Part shown: positions 1 through 10,639 of the stretch, one piece after another
Position numbering within the stretch: the first letter of the stretch is position 1
Layout: the number at the start of each line of letters is the position of its first letter
From: Tiliqua scincoides
Lineage: Eukaryota > Chordata > Lepidosauria > Squamata > Scincidae
Direction of reading: 5' to 3'
Length of the DNA: 64,000 nucleotides
NCBI RefSeq assembly: GCF_035046505.1
Contig: NC_089821.1
Coordinates: forward strand, 180,886,031 to 180,950,030
Notes under the pieces: model-generated
The model's database searches: none
What the model saw: the letters and a program-made list of their open reading frames with translations, nothing else
Told to the model about the DNA's origin: nothing
Translations under genes and position numbers: made by a program

Positions 1-529
1 TAGCCACTGCAGCCATCCACCTTGCAGGGAAGAGAAGGAATTATCATTCCATTTGCGTGACTTGATTTGTAGCTTCCAAGGGTGTAGTCAAGGACAGGGG
101 AGTAAGGAATTCTGGGATTTTTCCTCCAGCAGGAGCAGTGATGTTATCAGCAGGAGCACATGGGTGCTGCTTTTGACTTTTTTCTTTTCTTTCAAAAGAC
201 CATAGCTGAAAATAAGCATCATCAGGAAGCAAACTGAGAAATCTGCCTAGGGGCTATCATCTTCCCCAAGGGCTGTCTGAGGGAGAGAGTATGTAGCTCA
301 TGTTACATTATGTGTTATAATCCTATGCAAACTCACCTGGGGGTAAGTCTCGTTATAGACATGCATAGGCTAGCACGCTAATAATACATTTTAGAATTAG
401 CTATGCATGCTTGTTGTAAATATGCATACTCTAATAATACATTTTATATTTAGCCGAAGTAATTTTTTAATTCTTTTTTTATATATCGATTTTAAACTTT
501 TGCAACCCCCTCCAATTATAACATTAAAA
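1..529. other. intergenic, no gene seen
   Basis: AT-rich stretch with no coding signal. It holds a small direct repeat: ctaataatacatttta occurs twice (about 379-394 and 430-445), each time close to an atgcat-type motif. Confidence 0.6.
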
Positions 530-1060
530 GGGCAATCCTAACAGGGCGCTCAGCCTGCACAAGTCCATTGTGCTGACCTGGGAGGGTTGCAAACATGCCA
601 TAAAGCATGTTTGCACCTCCTCAAGTGTCAGCCGGGCTGGCGCAGGAACATGCGCCAGCCCATGGAGGCTGCATTCAGCCTCCGAGCCAATGCAACAAGG
701 TAGCTTCACGCCAGCCCAGCTTGGCAAATGCAGAGGTTGTGGGGAGGGTGGGGAGGAGGCGTTTCAGGGCGGGAAGAGAGCAGGTGGTGGATGGGCCAAT
801 GGGTGGGCAGCAGGATGCAGGGGGTGGGGCCAGAACCTGGCACTTGTGCCAGATCCTGAGCCCATTCCTGGGCAGTGTGGCGTGGCTCTGGGCTGCTTGG
901 ATCTGCACCACCTCTTTAGGTGGTGCAGATCCTAGTAGACCCATTGGGGTTGCAGTGGCTCTCGCCGGGGTAAGCTGAGCCACTTGCAGCCCAAAACTCA
1001 TGCTGGATATGGGGCAGGCCAGTCAGTCTCCCTGTTCCAGTGCAAGTTAGGATTGTGCTG
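530..1060. repeat. long palindromic 'caatcctaac' element, full-length copy
   Basis: Both ends carry the inverted terminus that recurs across the window: gggcaatcctaac on the left and gttaggattgtgctg on the right. The interior is GC-rich and partly self-complementary (for example ggtgcagatcc near 880-930). It looks like a non-autonomous terminal-inverted-repeat element about 530 bp long. The flanks TAA and TAT are similar but not identical. No protein is encoded; long frames here are shadows of the GC-rich interior. Confidence 0.6.
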
Positions 1061-1519
1061 TATATTAAATGAAGCAAAATGAGCTTCAAAGAAGAAATAA
1101 GCGACAAGAGAAGAAAAAGGTCAAATGAAGCAATTGAAAGCTATAGGTTTTTTTATATTGTCTTAGTGGAGCATGGCTACTGGGGAGGGGAGGGTAATGA
1201 CAAGCTCCTGCAAAACATACCATTATGCCAGAAGGAACTCCCTTTTCTTCCTCACAGAAATCATGAAGGTAAATTGGTGGTGTGCTGATATAGCTCCAGG
1301 GTGTTGTCACTTTTGCCCTCAAGCTTTTCATAATACAGTGTCAATCCACATTACCATTTCCAACATTTATTTGTCATGGCCATCCATCCACTGCAATGTG
1401 AACTGGTCATTGGTTGCTCTAACATGTCATCAGGATGCCAACGAAGATGGTGGCTTGAACATGTGCTTATTTTTGAAGAGGTGCTGCAACATCCTGAGAT
1501 TTGATAATCATGTGATGGA

Positions 1520-1762
1520 TAGCCAAATCCTACCTAACCCCCCCCCCCCCAATTCAGCAGTGTGACTAGAGCATGCACTGCATCCTCCATGGGAGGCAGT
1601 CCTAGAGATGATCTCCTGGTATGGGAACATTTGTTCCCTTGCCATCAGGTAAGCCTCTGCTGCTCAAATGGGTCTACTTGGACTTTTTTTCAGTGATTTT
1701 GCTACTGCACGTCCAAGTGCACTGATGAAGACAGATCAAGGCTGAGAAGGGGATAGGATATC
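1520..1762. repeat. degenerate 'caatcctaac' family copy
   Basis: Starts agccaaatcctacc, ends near ggggataggat, and includes the family's internal words gcatcctcc and gggaacatttgttccc. The ends are eroded, so the boundaries are approximate. Confidence 0.45.
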
Positions 1763-2009
1763 AGTGGCAAATTAGCTGTAAATCGTCATATGACTTGTAC
1801 CTCAATTTATCCAGATTTGTTGGATTCAACTTAGAGAAAATTCAGGCTCATCTGTTTTCCAGATCTGATTTTAAGCTTGAGGGGGTTATCCTTGATTACC
1901 TTAAAGTTATTTTCATGACAGGTTATTTTAATGAAAGATTCCTATCTCTGTAGTTTGGAATGAAGAACTATAATTCCAGCCTCTCTACTACATTCTGTTC
2001 TGACAGTAC

Positions 2010-2195
2010 AAACTCAGTAAAAGGAGAGCGCATCACTCAGTAGGAAAGCCCATGTGCTACATGTAGAAGATCCCTGGTTCAATGCCTGGCATATCCCGAC
2101 TGGGCAAAAAAAACCCAGACTGAAACCGTGGAGAACTGGTACCAGTGAGAAGAGACCATGCTGAGCTATATGGTCCAAGGCTCTGTTTTTCTTCC
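2010..2195 (+). repeat. tRNA-derived SINE
   Basis: A tRNA-like head (agagcgcatcactcagtagg) is followed by a recognisable RNA polymerase III B box, ggttcaatgcc, and then by a non-tRNA body containing gaaaccgtggagaactg and ctgagctatatggtccaagg. This layout matches the abundant tRNA-headed SINEs of squamates. It is not a functional tRNA gene: the head has no convincing cloverleaf and runs straight into the SINE body. Confidence 0.7.
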
Positions 2196-2937
2196 TATGT
2201 TTTGAAAATGAATAAACCAAAAAGAAGCCTATTAGATAATGTTTTTCTCAGTTCTTCTTTGCCATGTTTTCTAAACCGGTTTGACGAGACATATCTCATC
2301 ACTACGTAAAAGAATGTCCCATCATGCATTTCCTTGCTCTTTGTGGCTGAGGATATTACAAGTGTGTCTTATTAATCCCTTGTTGCCTGAGGCACTGTAT
2401 GAGGTGCCATTATCTTGCATAGAGCTATATGAAACCCCAGCCTTCCACTTGTGCTATTTTGTACTAACACAAAAGTGGGGGTGGGGGTAAACCTTAAAAT
2501 GCAGGTTAATGGAAGGGCATGGAAATATATTTAACCATAGCTGCTAACGACTGGAAAAGACAACAAGCAATGAAAGGAAAAGAAAAGTCTACTGCAGTTC
2601 AATATAAACCAATTGTATTAACCATACTGCTTTTCAACTTCTTTAATGTGGTATCTTTGTTGTCAGCAGGTTGAGACTCTGACAGGTTTTATACTAATTA
2701 AGAAACAAGCACTTGCTTTGCTGTCCATTCTTGTAAGGGAAGATGGTGGACAACATGGTGGTGGCCCCTAGTGGTTATCCCCCTCTTTGCTTGCTAAATT
2801 AGAATTGAACTGGATGCTGTCCTTCACTTTTTGGATGGGCCATCTCTGGGTGTGTGCCACTGGTCCCTGAATTTCCTGCTTTGAAAAGCAAGGTGGGCTT
2901 CATGGTCCCATTAGCAAACTCAAAGGCAAGTTCTTTG

Positions 2938-3021
2938 TTTAAAAGCCATTTCTGCCCAACACTGCATATATGCAACAGGGACCAAATGTGTACATCTGTG
3001 GGCTGGGCAAAAATGGGTTAA
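2938..3021 (-). mobile_element. ~83-bp palindromic MITE between TTAA-like sites (copy 1)
   Basis: Imperfect inverted ends (aagccatttctgccc and gggcaaaaatgg) enclose a conserved core with tgcatatatgcaa and gtgtaca. The right flank is TTAA and the left is TTTAAA. Two other copies (21579-21661 and 61674-61755) lie in the opposite orientation. TTAA is the target site of piggyBac transposons; that assignment is an inference. Confidence 0.55.
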
Positions 3022-3099
3022 CTATCCACTGGGGGGGGAGTGTAAACAATAAACACAATAAACACTCTCCAATGTTCTAGCTCAGCACTTCCCTCCTCT

Positions 3100-3262
3100 A
3101 CACATTTTCTCTCTGTGCCTCTCTTCCTTTTTCAATCCAGGATGTGGAAGGAGAAAGAGAAGTAGTGGAGACAAGTAGCCAGAGAGAGACAGGCAGCTGC
3201 TACCAATCTGCCGTCTGAGGTGACTGCTTCAGTTGACCTCATAGATGGGCCAGCTCTGGACA
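3100..3262. repeat. fragment of a MITE with a 'gccagctctgg' end
   Basis: The right end (gtctgaggtgactgcttcag, then gggccagctctgg) is the reverse complement of the left end of the element at 47003-47275. Only one terminus is clear here. Confidence 0.35.
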
Positions 3263-3445
3263 CTGATGAGGAGCTGCACATGATTGATAAGGACAGATTT
3301 ACACAGCCCAGTTGTCAAGGTTTTATGTCAGTCATAAAACAGCTCTCCTTCCCATCCCTTCTCAGAGCAGGACAGTGCACAGCACTGACTGGCTGGCTGG
3401 CCTTTATATCAGTCAGGTAGCCAACTCTGCCCTCTGTGAGTTGCA

Positions 3446-3465
3446 AAAAAAAAAAAAAAAAAAAG
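3446..3465. repeat. poly(A) tract
   Basis: A run of about 20 A residues, possibly the tail of an old retroposed insert. Nothing upstream is recognisable as its body. Confidence 0.7.
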
Positions 3466-3704
3466 TCTTAAAGTATACAGAGTGCAAACAAAAACTTTTG
3501 TATTGATCAGATAATCAGATGACCATGCTTGAGAAAAAACTCCAGATCAAAGTGGACTGAAACAGCCTAGCAATTCTCCCTCCCTCCATGATTTGTTCCA
3601 CATAGACACAAAAGTTGGGATAAGTCCACCCCCAGCAAGAATGCGAATATGCCTGTTTCTAAACATATTTACCTGAGGCAGCCTAAGGATAGGCTTGTTT
3701 TCAG

Positions 3705-4290
3705 GTCTCAGTGGCATACCTGGGGGGGCAATGGGGCAAATGCCCCAGGTGCTATGCCTGCAGGGGCTGTGGTGCCAACCTTGCCCCCACCACCCATTTT
3801 CATTTTTTTTAAAAACAAAAACAAAAACAAAACCCTCCTCCTGATGAAGTAGGGGGTGGTGCGCAATTGTGCCTGGAGTAGCTGCAAGTTTTTTGCCACT
3901 CCAGCTGCAATTCAGCTCTGTTCTGGGCCACCCCCTACTGCTATAGGAGGAGAGGAAAGAGGTGGCACAGAGTGGGAGCGCATCAGGAGTTGCAACTCAT
4001 GCAACTCATGCACGCTCTAGGCCGCCTCTTTCCTCTCTTCCTATAGAAGGAGGGGGGCGACCCAGAACAGAGCTGAATCACGGCCGGAGTGACTGCAACT
4101 CGCAACCACTCCAGGTACAATTCTTGGCCGCTTCTTTCTTCTCAGGAGGAGATGAAAGACACAACCCAGGGCGGCATCATTCCAGGAGTGGCAGCCACTC
4201 TCAATTACTTCCAGGTCGGGGGTGTGTGGCAAACTAGGAGTTGGCCCAAAGTGGAGGAAAGCCTGGGACCACCTCTATCAAGTCTCTAAA
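3705..4290. repeat. dispersed GC-rich repeat ('gtggcatacc' type)
   Basis: Begins agtggcatacctggggggg with gcaaatgcccc. The same opening recurs at 33308 (gtggcatacctaggggtag, gcaaatgcccc), and both blocks end in a cattacttcc-like segment. The interior has short self-complementary stretches. It is a dispersed repeat of unknown class with no coding content. Confidence 0.5.
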
Positions 4291-4564
4291 TTTTTTTCCT
4301 TTGGTCTTGTGTTTTTGTCTCTATCAGGCATTTTCATGAAAGTTGAATGTTTTGTCTTTTGGAAGGCAAGCTAGAGATATAATTCCCTCCCCACAATCAA
4401 AGCATTTGGCTCTCTTGTATGCTGTCAATACTCACACACTCTATTTCCATTCTGAACAATTTCACCAATTTTTTTCCCCCCTAACCCTTCTCTACTCGCT
4501 GTGGTGCTAATGGAAAGTTGCTGCCAATGAAAGGGTAGGTTGATAATACTGCAAAAAATCTAGA

Positions 4565-4670
4565 AACCTCCTGGCAACAACAACAACAACAACAGTATTT
4601 ATTTAACAGTATCAACAAAAAGTTCACAAAGCGGTTTACAGAGAAAATCAAATATCTAATGGCAACAATC
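4565..4670 (-). repeat. LINE/SINE tail fragment with (AAC)n
   Basis: An (aac)n run is followed by tatttatttaacagt...aagttcacaaagcggtttac, the reverse complement of the 'aaccgctttgtgaa' tail found on CR1-like and SINE elements in squamates. The end of the window carries the same arrangement. Confidence 0.5.
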
Positions 4671-4879
4671 AGAATATTTTTTTTCCCCACACAGAACTCC
4701 TCCTAGTCATGAATGTGGATATTTCTATGGGGTTGCTAATTAATATGTTGCAAAAATGTGCAAGGCGGGACCTTGCCCTGGGCATTTTTTCATGCCCGTT
4801 GTGCTGTATCTTTTTTCAGGAGCACTGCCTTCCCCTCATGAGTCTAATGGCAATGTTCTTCTGCCTCTCACTTACTTAT

Positions 4880-5120
4880 CAGAGCTGCGATTTTCAACCA
4901 CTGTGCCATGACACATTGGTGTGCCGCAAATGGTACAAAGGTGTGCCATGGGAGTGTGGGGGAGGGAAATATATTTGTAGGACCATTGAGGGATGTGAGC
5001 CCCTGACGGACACTGTGGTGTGCCTTGTCAATTCTCCAGAAACTGATGGTGTGCCTTGACAAGTTTAGCACCTTCTCAGTGTGCCATGAAATGAAAAAAG
5101 TTTGAAAATTGCTGTCAGAG
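4880..5120. mobile_element. hAT-like non-autonomous element
   Basis: Opposed ends gcgattttcaacca and gtttgaaaattgc with repeated gtgtgccatg words inside, the pattern of short hAT-derived elements (end consensus ttttcaaac). No clean 8-bp duplication is visible, so the limits are approximate. Confidence 0.5.
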
Positions 5121-5453
5121 GATGAATGAAGGTAATGATGCAACAGTGAGGGAAAGAATTGAACAGTGTGCTGCTTTGTGTCCACCTGAGGGCACCATTA
5201 CACTGCTTGTGAACGCTGCTCAGTCTCATAGAAGTGTCGCAAGGGTAAAGAACCTGTTCTTCATTTGGTTCTCATTTCCGTCTCTCACTGTCTGTCTGTT
5301 TAAGCTGACTGATACCTGCAAACCAGGTATTTGTTTTATTTATTTTTTTGAAAAGATATTTGTATACAGTCCTTCTGTCTTCATACTTCACTCAAAGATT
5401 CCCAAGGTGGTTCACACAGTGGGTGGGTGGGTGGAAATTCATCCATTCACTCA

Positions 5454-5544
5454 GGGCACAACCCTAACCAGGTCTACTCAGAAGTATGTCCTATTTTGTT
5501 CAATGGGGCTTACTCTCAGGAAAAAGTGGTTAGGATTGCAGCAC
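5454..5544. repeat. short (~90 bp) 'caatcctaac' family element
   Basis: The ends gggcacaaccctaacc and ggttaggattgcagc are inverted. The interior reads tctactcagaagtatgtcc / caatggggcttactctcagg, itself an imperfect palindrome. Similar short copies lie at 14471, 26517, 34995, 43655 and 51385. TCA occurs just outside each end (with a 1-bp length allowance). Confidence 0.65.
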
Positions 5545-5680
5545 TCACTCACTCACATTGATATACTGCTGCCCCTCCAAAGAGCTCACGGCAGTATAGA
5601 TGACTCTGTCCCACTTTAAACCTCATGACGACCCTGTGAAGTAGGTTAAGTTAAAACATAGGCTGAGTTTGAGCAGCTCC
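5545..5680. repeat. LINE-tail-like repeat fragment
   Basis: Contains tatactgctgcccctccaaagagctcacggcag...cctgtgaagtaggtta, a common squamate retroelement tail with the usual 'accctgtgaggtaggtta' wording. Its usual continuation (ctggcccaaggccattcagtgag) appears about 115 bp later, inside the fold-back element. Confidence 0.4.
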
Positions 5681-5734
5681 ATGCATTTGAGTCTAAGGAC
5701 TTGTCACCATTTTGTCATTTTTGAAACCAGGTTA

Positions 5735-6170
5735 GAAGCCTGCTAGAAACATCACTTCCTGCTGATTTCTAGTAGAAGAACAAATGCAGCCACAATGTCT
5801 GGCCCAAGGCCATTCAGTGAGCCTCACAGCTGAGAGGTGACGTGTGTTGGAAGAGTGACAGCATGCAAACTAGAGTTGTAAAAAAAAAAGTGGGTGTGTG
5901 TCTATATATTATGCCCACCAGTAGGGGGAGCGGTTCCCTATTTAGTTCCTAGCATGTAAATTATTTAATAAATAGGGAATCACTCCCCCTACTGGTATAC
6001 GCTCCCCCTAGTGGTAGATACATAGACACATCCCCATGTGGGTTTTTTTTAACAGCTCTTGTTTGCCTGTTGTCACTCTTCCAACACATGTCATGGCCTT
6101 GGACCATTTATTATGGCTGCATTTGTTTTTCTACAAGAAAATAGCTGGAAGTGATATTTCTAGCAGGCTT
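5735..6170. mobile_element. fold-back (long inverted repeat) element
   Basis: A left arm (about 5735-5951) and a right arm (about 5966-6170) are complementary over roughly 200 bp. agcctgctagaaa pairs with tttctagcaggct, gtgttggaagagtgaca with tgtcactcttccaacac, and agtagggggagcg with cgctccccctagt. The left arm has an extra ~25 bp. The loop is AT-rich and nothing is coding. Confidence 0.7.
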
Positions 6171-6509
6171 GTGGACTGCTGTCTCTAGCTTTGATGACTT
6201 CTCATTAGCTTCTCTCCCTGGTTTGCTGTTTCTGTGTCAACCTGCCTAAGCAGCCATGACCAGTTGCTCCTTTTGCTTTTCTTTTGCAGTATGAATACAA
6301 AGCACATTGTGTAACTCAACTCTATGTTGAATGAATTCTTTTCCACACCACAGTTCTGCTAACAATTGGATCTGAGTCTTCACAGTTCAAGTCCAGTACT
6401 CTCTTTTTATAATAAAATATGGTGACTTGGATCCAAATGGCTTTTGAGTGCATGCAAGGGATTGGGCATGCCTGGTGGTATCTTTGACTTTTTTCTGAAT
6501 CATCCCCAT

Positions 6510-7348
6510 GCCAATGTTGGAAACTCAAGTCAATGACTCGGACTTGAGTCATGAAAATGTGTGATTTGGGGTGACTCTGCAACTTGTGAGTTGTGCACAT
6601 GGAAGACTCTGAAAAAGACTCGAGTCAGGACCCCCCTGACTCAGTACTCATTCCCACACATGCTGACTGTGTCTGTGGATGCTTTCTTACTGTTTCTGTG
6701 GCGTTGAGCCATAATTCTGACAGGCGAGCAGCAGGGAGTTCCAGCCAGGAGGCAGGAAAGGGTTAATGTGAGCAGGAGTAGTGAGTTGGGACTGGGCTCT
6801 CTTTTCCTGTCTCTAATAGGAAGGAAGGACAGATGATCATTGGACAAAGGATGGGCATTCTCTTATTTCCATTAGCTGAGGGAGGGGAGGAGGAGGAGCC
6901 AGCATGGCTGGTGGGGAGGGGCAACCCTCATTGAATAACTGGCTAAAGAGGGACTACTGTTGAGTAGAGCTGCAAGGATTGGGTTGTCCTGGTAAGCCTC
7001 CCAGCTGCTGCTTATGACCCTCCTCCCTCTTGCCACTTCTGTCCCTGCTCTCTTGCTGTCCCTCTCATGCCTCCTGCCCTCTTTACAGATGTGGGGGACA
7101 TGAGGGAAGTGAGAAAAGAGAGCTCCGACACACACTCCCTGACAGCAGCCTTATTTTTTCCAGGGCTGGATTTTTAAAGGGGCGGCTGACTTGATTTGAG
7201 TCCATTAGAGTCACTAAAGTGTGGCTCAGAGACTTGGAAAGTGCTCCCATTAGGACTCTTTTTCAAGTTGAGTCGCGGGGTGGGGGGTGGGGTGGTGACT
7301 TGGTGACTCAACTCAAGGTCAGTCACACTGGGTTTTCCCATCCCTGCC
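6510..7348. mobile_element. hAT-like non-autonomous element with gactcgagtc motifs
   Basis: The left end ttggaaactcaagtc and right end gggttttcccatccctg form degenerate inverted termini. The sub-terminal parts repeat actcaagtc / gactcgagtc / gacttgag in both orientations. The middle is unrelated filler without a reading frame. Boundaries are approximate and no target duplication was seen. Confidence 0.45.
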
Positions 7349-7466
7349 CCATGTCACATCACAAACTTTCCTCACAGTTTGAAAAATGGTTTATGATGAC
7401 ATGAAAATCAATGATAATTTAAAATCAGAATTTGATCATTTGACTTCATATGCTAGGAGACTGACA

Positions 7467-7545
7467 GCCTAATCCTAACCTGCCCTGGAGCAGGCAGACC
7501 AGCTGGCTTCCCCTTACCCCATGCTATGTCAAGAGGTGGCACAAA
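7467..7545. repeat. 'caatcctaac' family fragment
   Basis: Begins cagcctaatcctaacctgcc and continues gagcaggcagaccagctggc, the left end of the long family type. The right half is missing. Confidence 0.5.
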
Positions 7546-8002
7546 TCCGAGTTCTTTGCTTTGACTACCTGTTGCCCAACTTCACAACTGTAGTTTGTGA
7601 ACTTCTGATGTAGAACCAGTTTTCCAAGCTGAGACTTTACAATGTTTAGAGCTGCTTTGGGATGGATCAAAGATGCAGTTTGCTTGCCAACACTCCAACT
7701 GCTGCAGCCTTAGTAGTGGTGCCAGAATAGACAAACTCCCTCCCCCTCACAATGTATTCCTTAGAGAGAGAAGCTTATACATTCCTGTCAGGATATAGTG
7801 CTTAATTTCTCAGAGGAGAATTGCCTAAGGTAAGAGCTGTCAAACTTGGAAGTCAGCTGTTTGTTCTTCCTCTCGTTACAAATAGACACAAAGGTGTGGC
7901 CAAATGACATGTTACTATAAACACAGAGTTTGACCCTGCATGTGTGGGTTTGTTTAAACTCTTTGTGCCTCCCTCCATGTCATGGTCCTGATAAAAATTG
8001 TT

Positions 8003-8061
8003 CCCTTCCCCTTCCCCCTCCTCTTCCCCCTCCTCTTCCCCCTCCTCTTCTTCTTCTTCTT

Positions 8062-8143
<82 letters not shown>
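8003..8143. repeat. compound microsatellite (cttccccctc)n-(ctt)n-(att)n
   Basis: About 40 bp of cttcccc/ctcctc repeats lead into a ctt run and then an att run. The att run abuts the 3' tail of a minus-strand CR1-like LINE, suggesting that it grew from that element's tail. Leu/Phe/Ile-homopolymer frames across it are not genes. Confidence 0.9.
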
Positions 8144-8144
<1 letters not shown>

Positions 8145-8640
8145 AATTAAAAATTTACTCCACCATTCTTGCTTTGGGAATCCCAAGGTACCTTAAACTA
8201 TGAATTAAAAATTCAGTTAATGAAAAACACAAACAGTACAAAGTACAATAAAAACAAGCAGAAGCAAGCCAATACAAAATCATGAGAAAGAATAACAAGT
8301 CAATCAAGTTTGGAGAAACTCAATTTTAATAACTAGCTCTTCAGCCTCTGGTGGAGCACTAGCAAGGAGTGAGATTGTCACGGGCAAGACTGCCAGGAAT
8401 TCTGCTTTCTGAATGTGGTCATTGAGAAGGTCCTCTTCTGCATCAGCACCAACCAAGCCTCCCTCTTTGACCTTCACTTATGGATAGATTCATATGGAGG
8501 AAGCAAATCTTTTAGTTGTCTTGGTCCCAAACCATATAGGACTTCCAAGGTCATAACCAGCCCCTTGAGTCATGCATTTTGGTTACATCAGTGCTGGAAG
8601 GTTGATTGGGGTTGGGCTACCACAGGCCCAACCTGTTCAC
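8144..8640 (-). mobile_element. CR1/L3-like LINE 3' end
   Basis: The minus strand reads a degenerate reverse-transcriptase C-terminus (LEVLYGLGPRQLKDLLPPY then SIHK) followed by a 3' region ending in aaggtaccttgggattccc and the (aat)n tract. It corresponds to the 'YKALhGLaPsYL' region of CR1-type ORF2. It is only the 3' tail of a 5'-truncated copy. Confidence 0.65.
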
Positions 8641-8748
8641 GTTGCTGCCTGCCCACTTTAAAGAATAACTCTGGTAAAAAAGGAAACAAGTCAGCTTGAA
8701 GCACTTCCAGGAGTGGGAAACCATGTTTGCTGCAGGAACAAATTGGTA

Positions 8749-9708
8749 TTGTTAGGAGCTCCAGAAGGATCTCTCTAGAGTGGCAGAATGGGCAGCAAAA
8801 TGGCAGGTGCGTTTCAATGTAAGTAAGTGTAAAGTCGTGCACATTGGGGTAAAAAAAATCAAAACTTCACATATAGGCTAATGGGTTCTGAGCTGTCTGT
8901 AACAAATCAGGAAAGAGATCTTGGGGTGGTGGTGGACAAGTCGATGAAAGTGTCGACCCAATGTGCGGCGGCAGTGAAGAAGGCCAATTCTATGCTTGGG
9001 ATCATTAGAAAAGGTATTGAGAACAAAACGGCTAATATTATAATGCCGTTATACAAATCAATGGTAAGGCCACACCTGGAGTATTGTGTCCAGTTCTGGT
9101 CACCGCATCTCAAAAAGTCATGGTGGAAATGGAAAAGGTGCAAAAGAGAGCGACTAAGATGATTACTGGGCTGGGGCACCTTCCTTATGAGGAAAGGTTA
9201 TGGCGTTTGGGCCTCTTCAGCCTAGAAAAGAGGCACCTGAGGGGGAACATGACTGAGATATACAAAATTATGCAGGGAATGGACAGAGTGGATAGAGAGA
9301 TGCTCTTTACACTCTCAGATAACACCAGAACCAGGGGACATCCACTAAAATTGAGTGTTGGGAGTGTTAGAACAGACAAAAGAAAATATTTCTTTACTCA
9401 GCGTGTGGTTGGTCTGTGGAACTCCTTGCTGCAGGATGTGTTGATGGCATCTGGCCTGGATGCCTTTAAAAAGGGATTGGACAAGTTTCTGGAGGAAAAA
9501 TCCATTACAGGTTACAAGCCATGATGTGTACGTGCAACCTCCTGATTTTAGAAACGGGCTATGTCAGATGCAAGGGAGGGCACCAGTATGAGGTCTTTTG
9601 TTATCTGGTGTGCTCGCTGGGGCACTTGGTGGGCCGCTGTGAGATACAGGAAGCTGGACTAGATGGGCCTATGGCCTGATCCAGTGGGGCTGTTCTTATG
9701 TTCTTATG
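8749..9708 (+). mobile_element. CR1 LINE, 5'-truncated
   Basis: Encodes the C-terminal part of CR1 ORF2: LQKDLSRLAEW-like start, MGSELSVTNQERDLGVVVD, KKANSMLGIIRKGIENKTAN, then HLPYEERLWRLGLFSLEKRH and SITGYKP. A frame change near 9115 (about HLKKSWWKWKR) breaks the frame. It ends in the classical CR1 terminus (tgttcttatgttcttatg). It lacks endonuclease and the catalytic RT core, so it is not autonomous. The family matches the copies at 14736-16203 and 39018-39628. Confidence 0.9.
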
Positions 9709-9709
9709 G

Positions 9710-10635
9710 TGTGTACCCTGCAAAATCATAGACACTGTAGACATGTGATCCTAATTATCCATATACATGCCTCAGGGAGCCAATAAATGCTTCCAAGCAT
9801 GTATAGAACAGTGTGAGAATACCTACTTTTTCATACTTTAGATGTTCCCTAAACAGGTGCAGGGAACAGCAGTGGAATAGTGGTCTGTACACCACCATGG
9901 CAGTCTTTTCTAAAGTGTGGTGCTGCTCCAAGAGTGAAAAAATGACTCGCACAGAACCCATGTGTTAGTACTGTTCTCTTTTATAGCAAAGCTTGAATTT
10001 CCTCTTTGCCTTGCCCCACCTGTGGTTTGGCAAGAAGGCCGTTGCTGACACCTCTGCTGGAGGGAGGTTTAGAAAATTGCATGGAGTCTAGAAAGATATC
10101 TAAGATCTCAACTTTGATAGTGCTGTAACAGGAATAAATTCAAACTACTGTGTTACCTTTGCTGAGTTCTAACCTGGCTTCACCTGTTCAGCATGCTTCA
10201 GAGGGTTTGAGGTCAATTCAAACATTGGAACTGAAAGCTAGAAGAGAAGATCATTCAGTAGCCTTCAGCCCTTGGAAGCCTGGGATGCAGAAGGCTTCTT
10301 TGTAGTCTGCTTAGTAATATTTGGGAGATTCCCTAAGAAGAGCATCTCAGAATAGATCCAGTTTGCCTGCTGACAGCGGATTGGCCCTGCCATACTAATG
10401 CATCAAATTTGCAAACAAGACGGCTTGTATTCATGGGCTTAAGCACATTTACAGCAGATCCCTGATTACTAGTTAAGCTTTCAGTTATTCTTTCTTCGTA
10501 TTTAAGTCCACTTTTGTTTGCTTGTGCTGTCGTCTCCATTGCAAGACAAGCCTATCCGACCGCACTCTAATTAAATATTAACTCTGCTGCTCTGTCATGT
10601 TATCTGTCTTTCTTATCAGTGGTTTCTTGCAGATA
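9710..10635. other. intergenic, no gene seen
   Basis: Unique-looking sequence of moderate AT content. No exon-like frame with splice sites, no recognisable repeat and no RNA gene. Confidence 0.5.
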
Positions 10636-10639
10636 TTTT

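Noticed and set aside
2014-2100. tRNA gene
   Set aside because: Only the B box and part of the head are tRNA-like; it continues into a SINE body.
7930-8203. Frames with long Leu, Phe, Ile and Arg runs
   Set aside because: Translations of the compound microsatellite.
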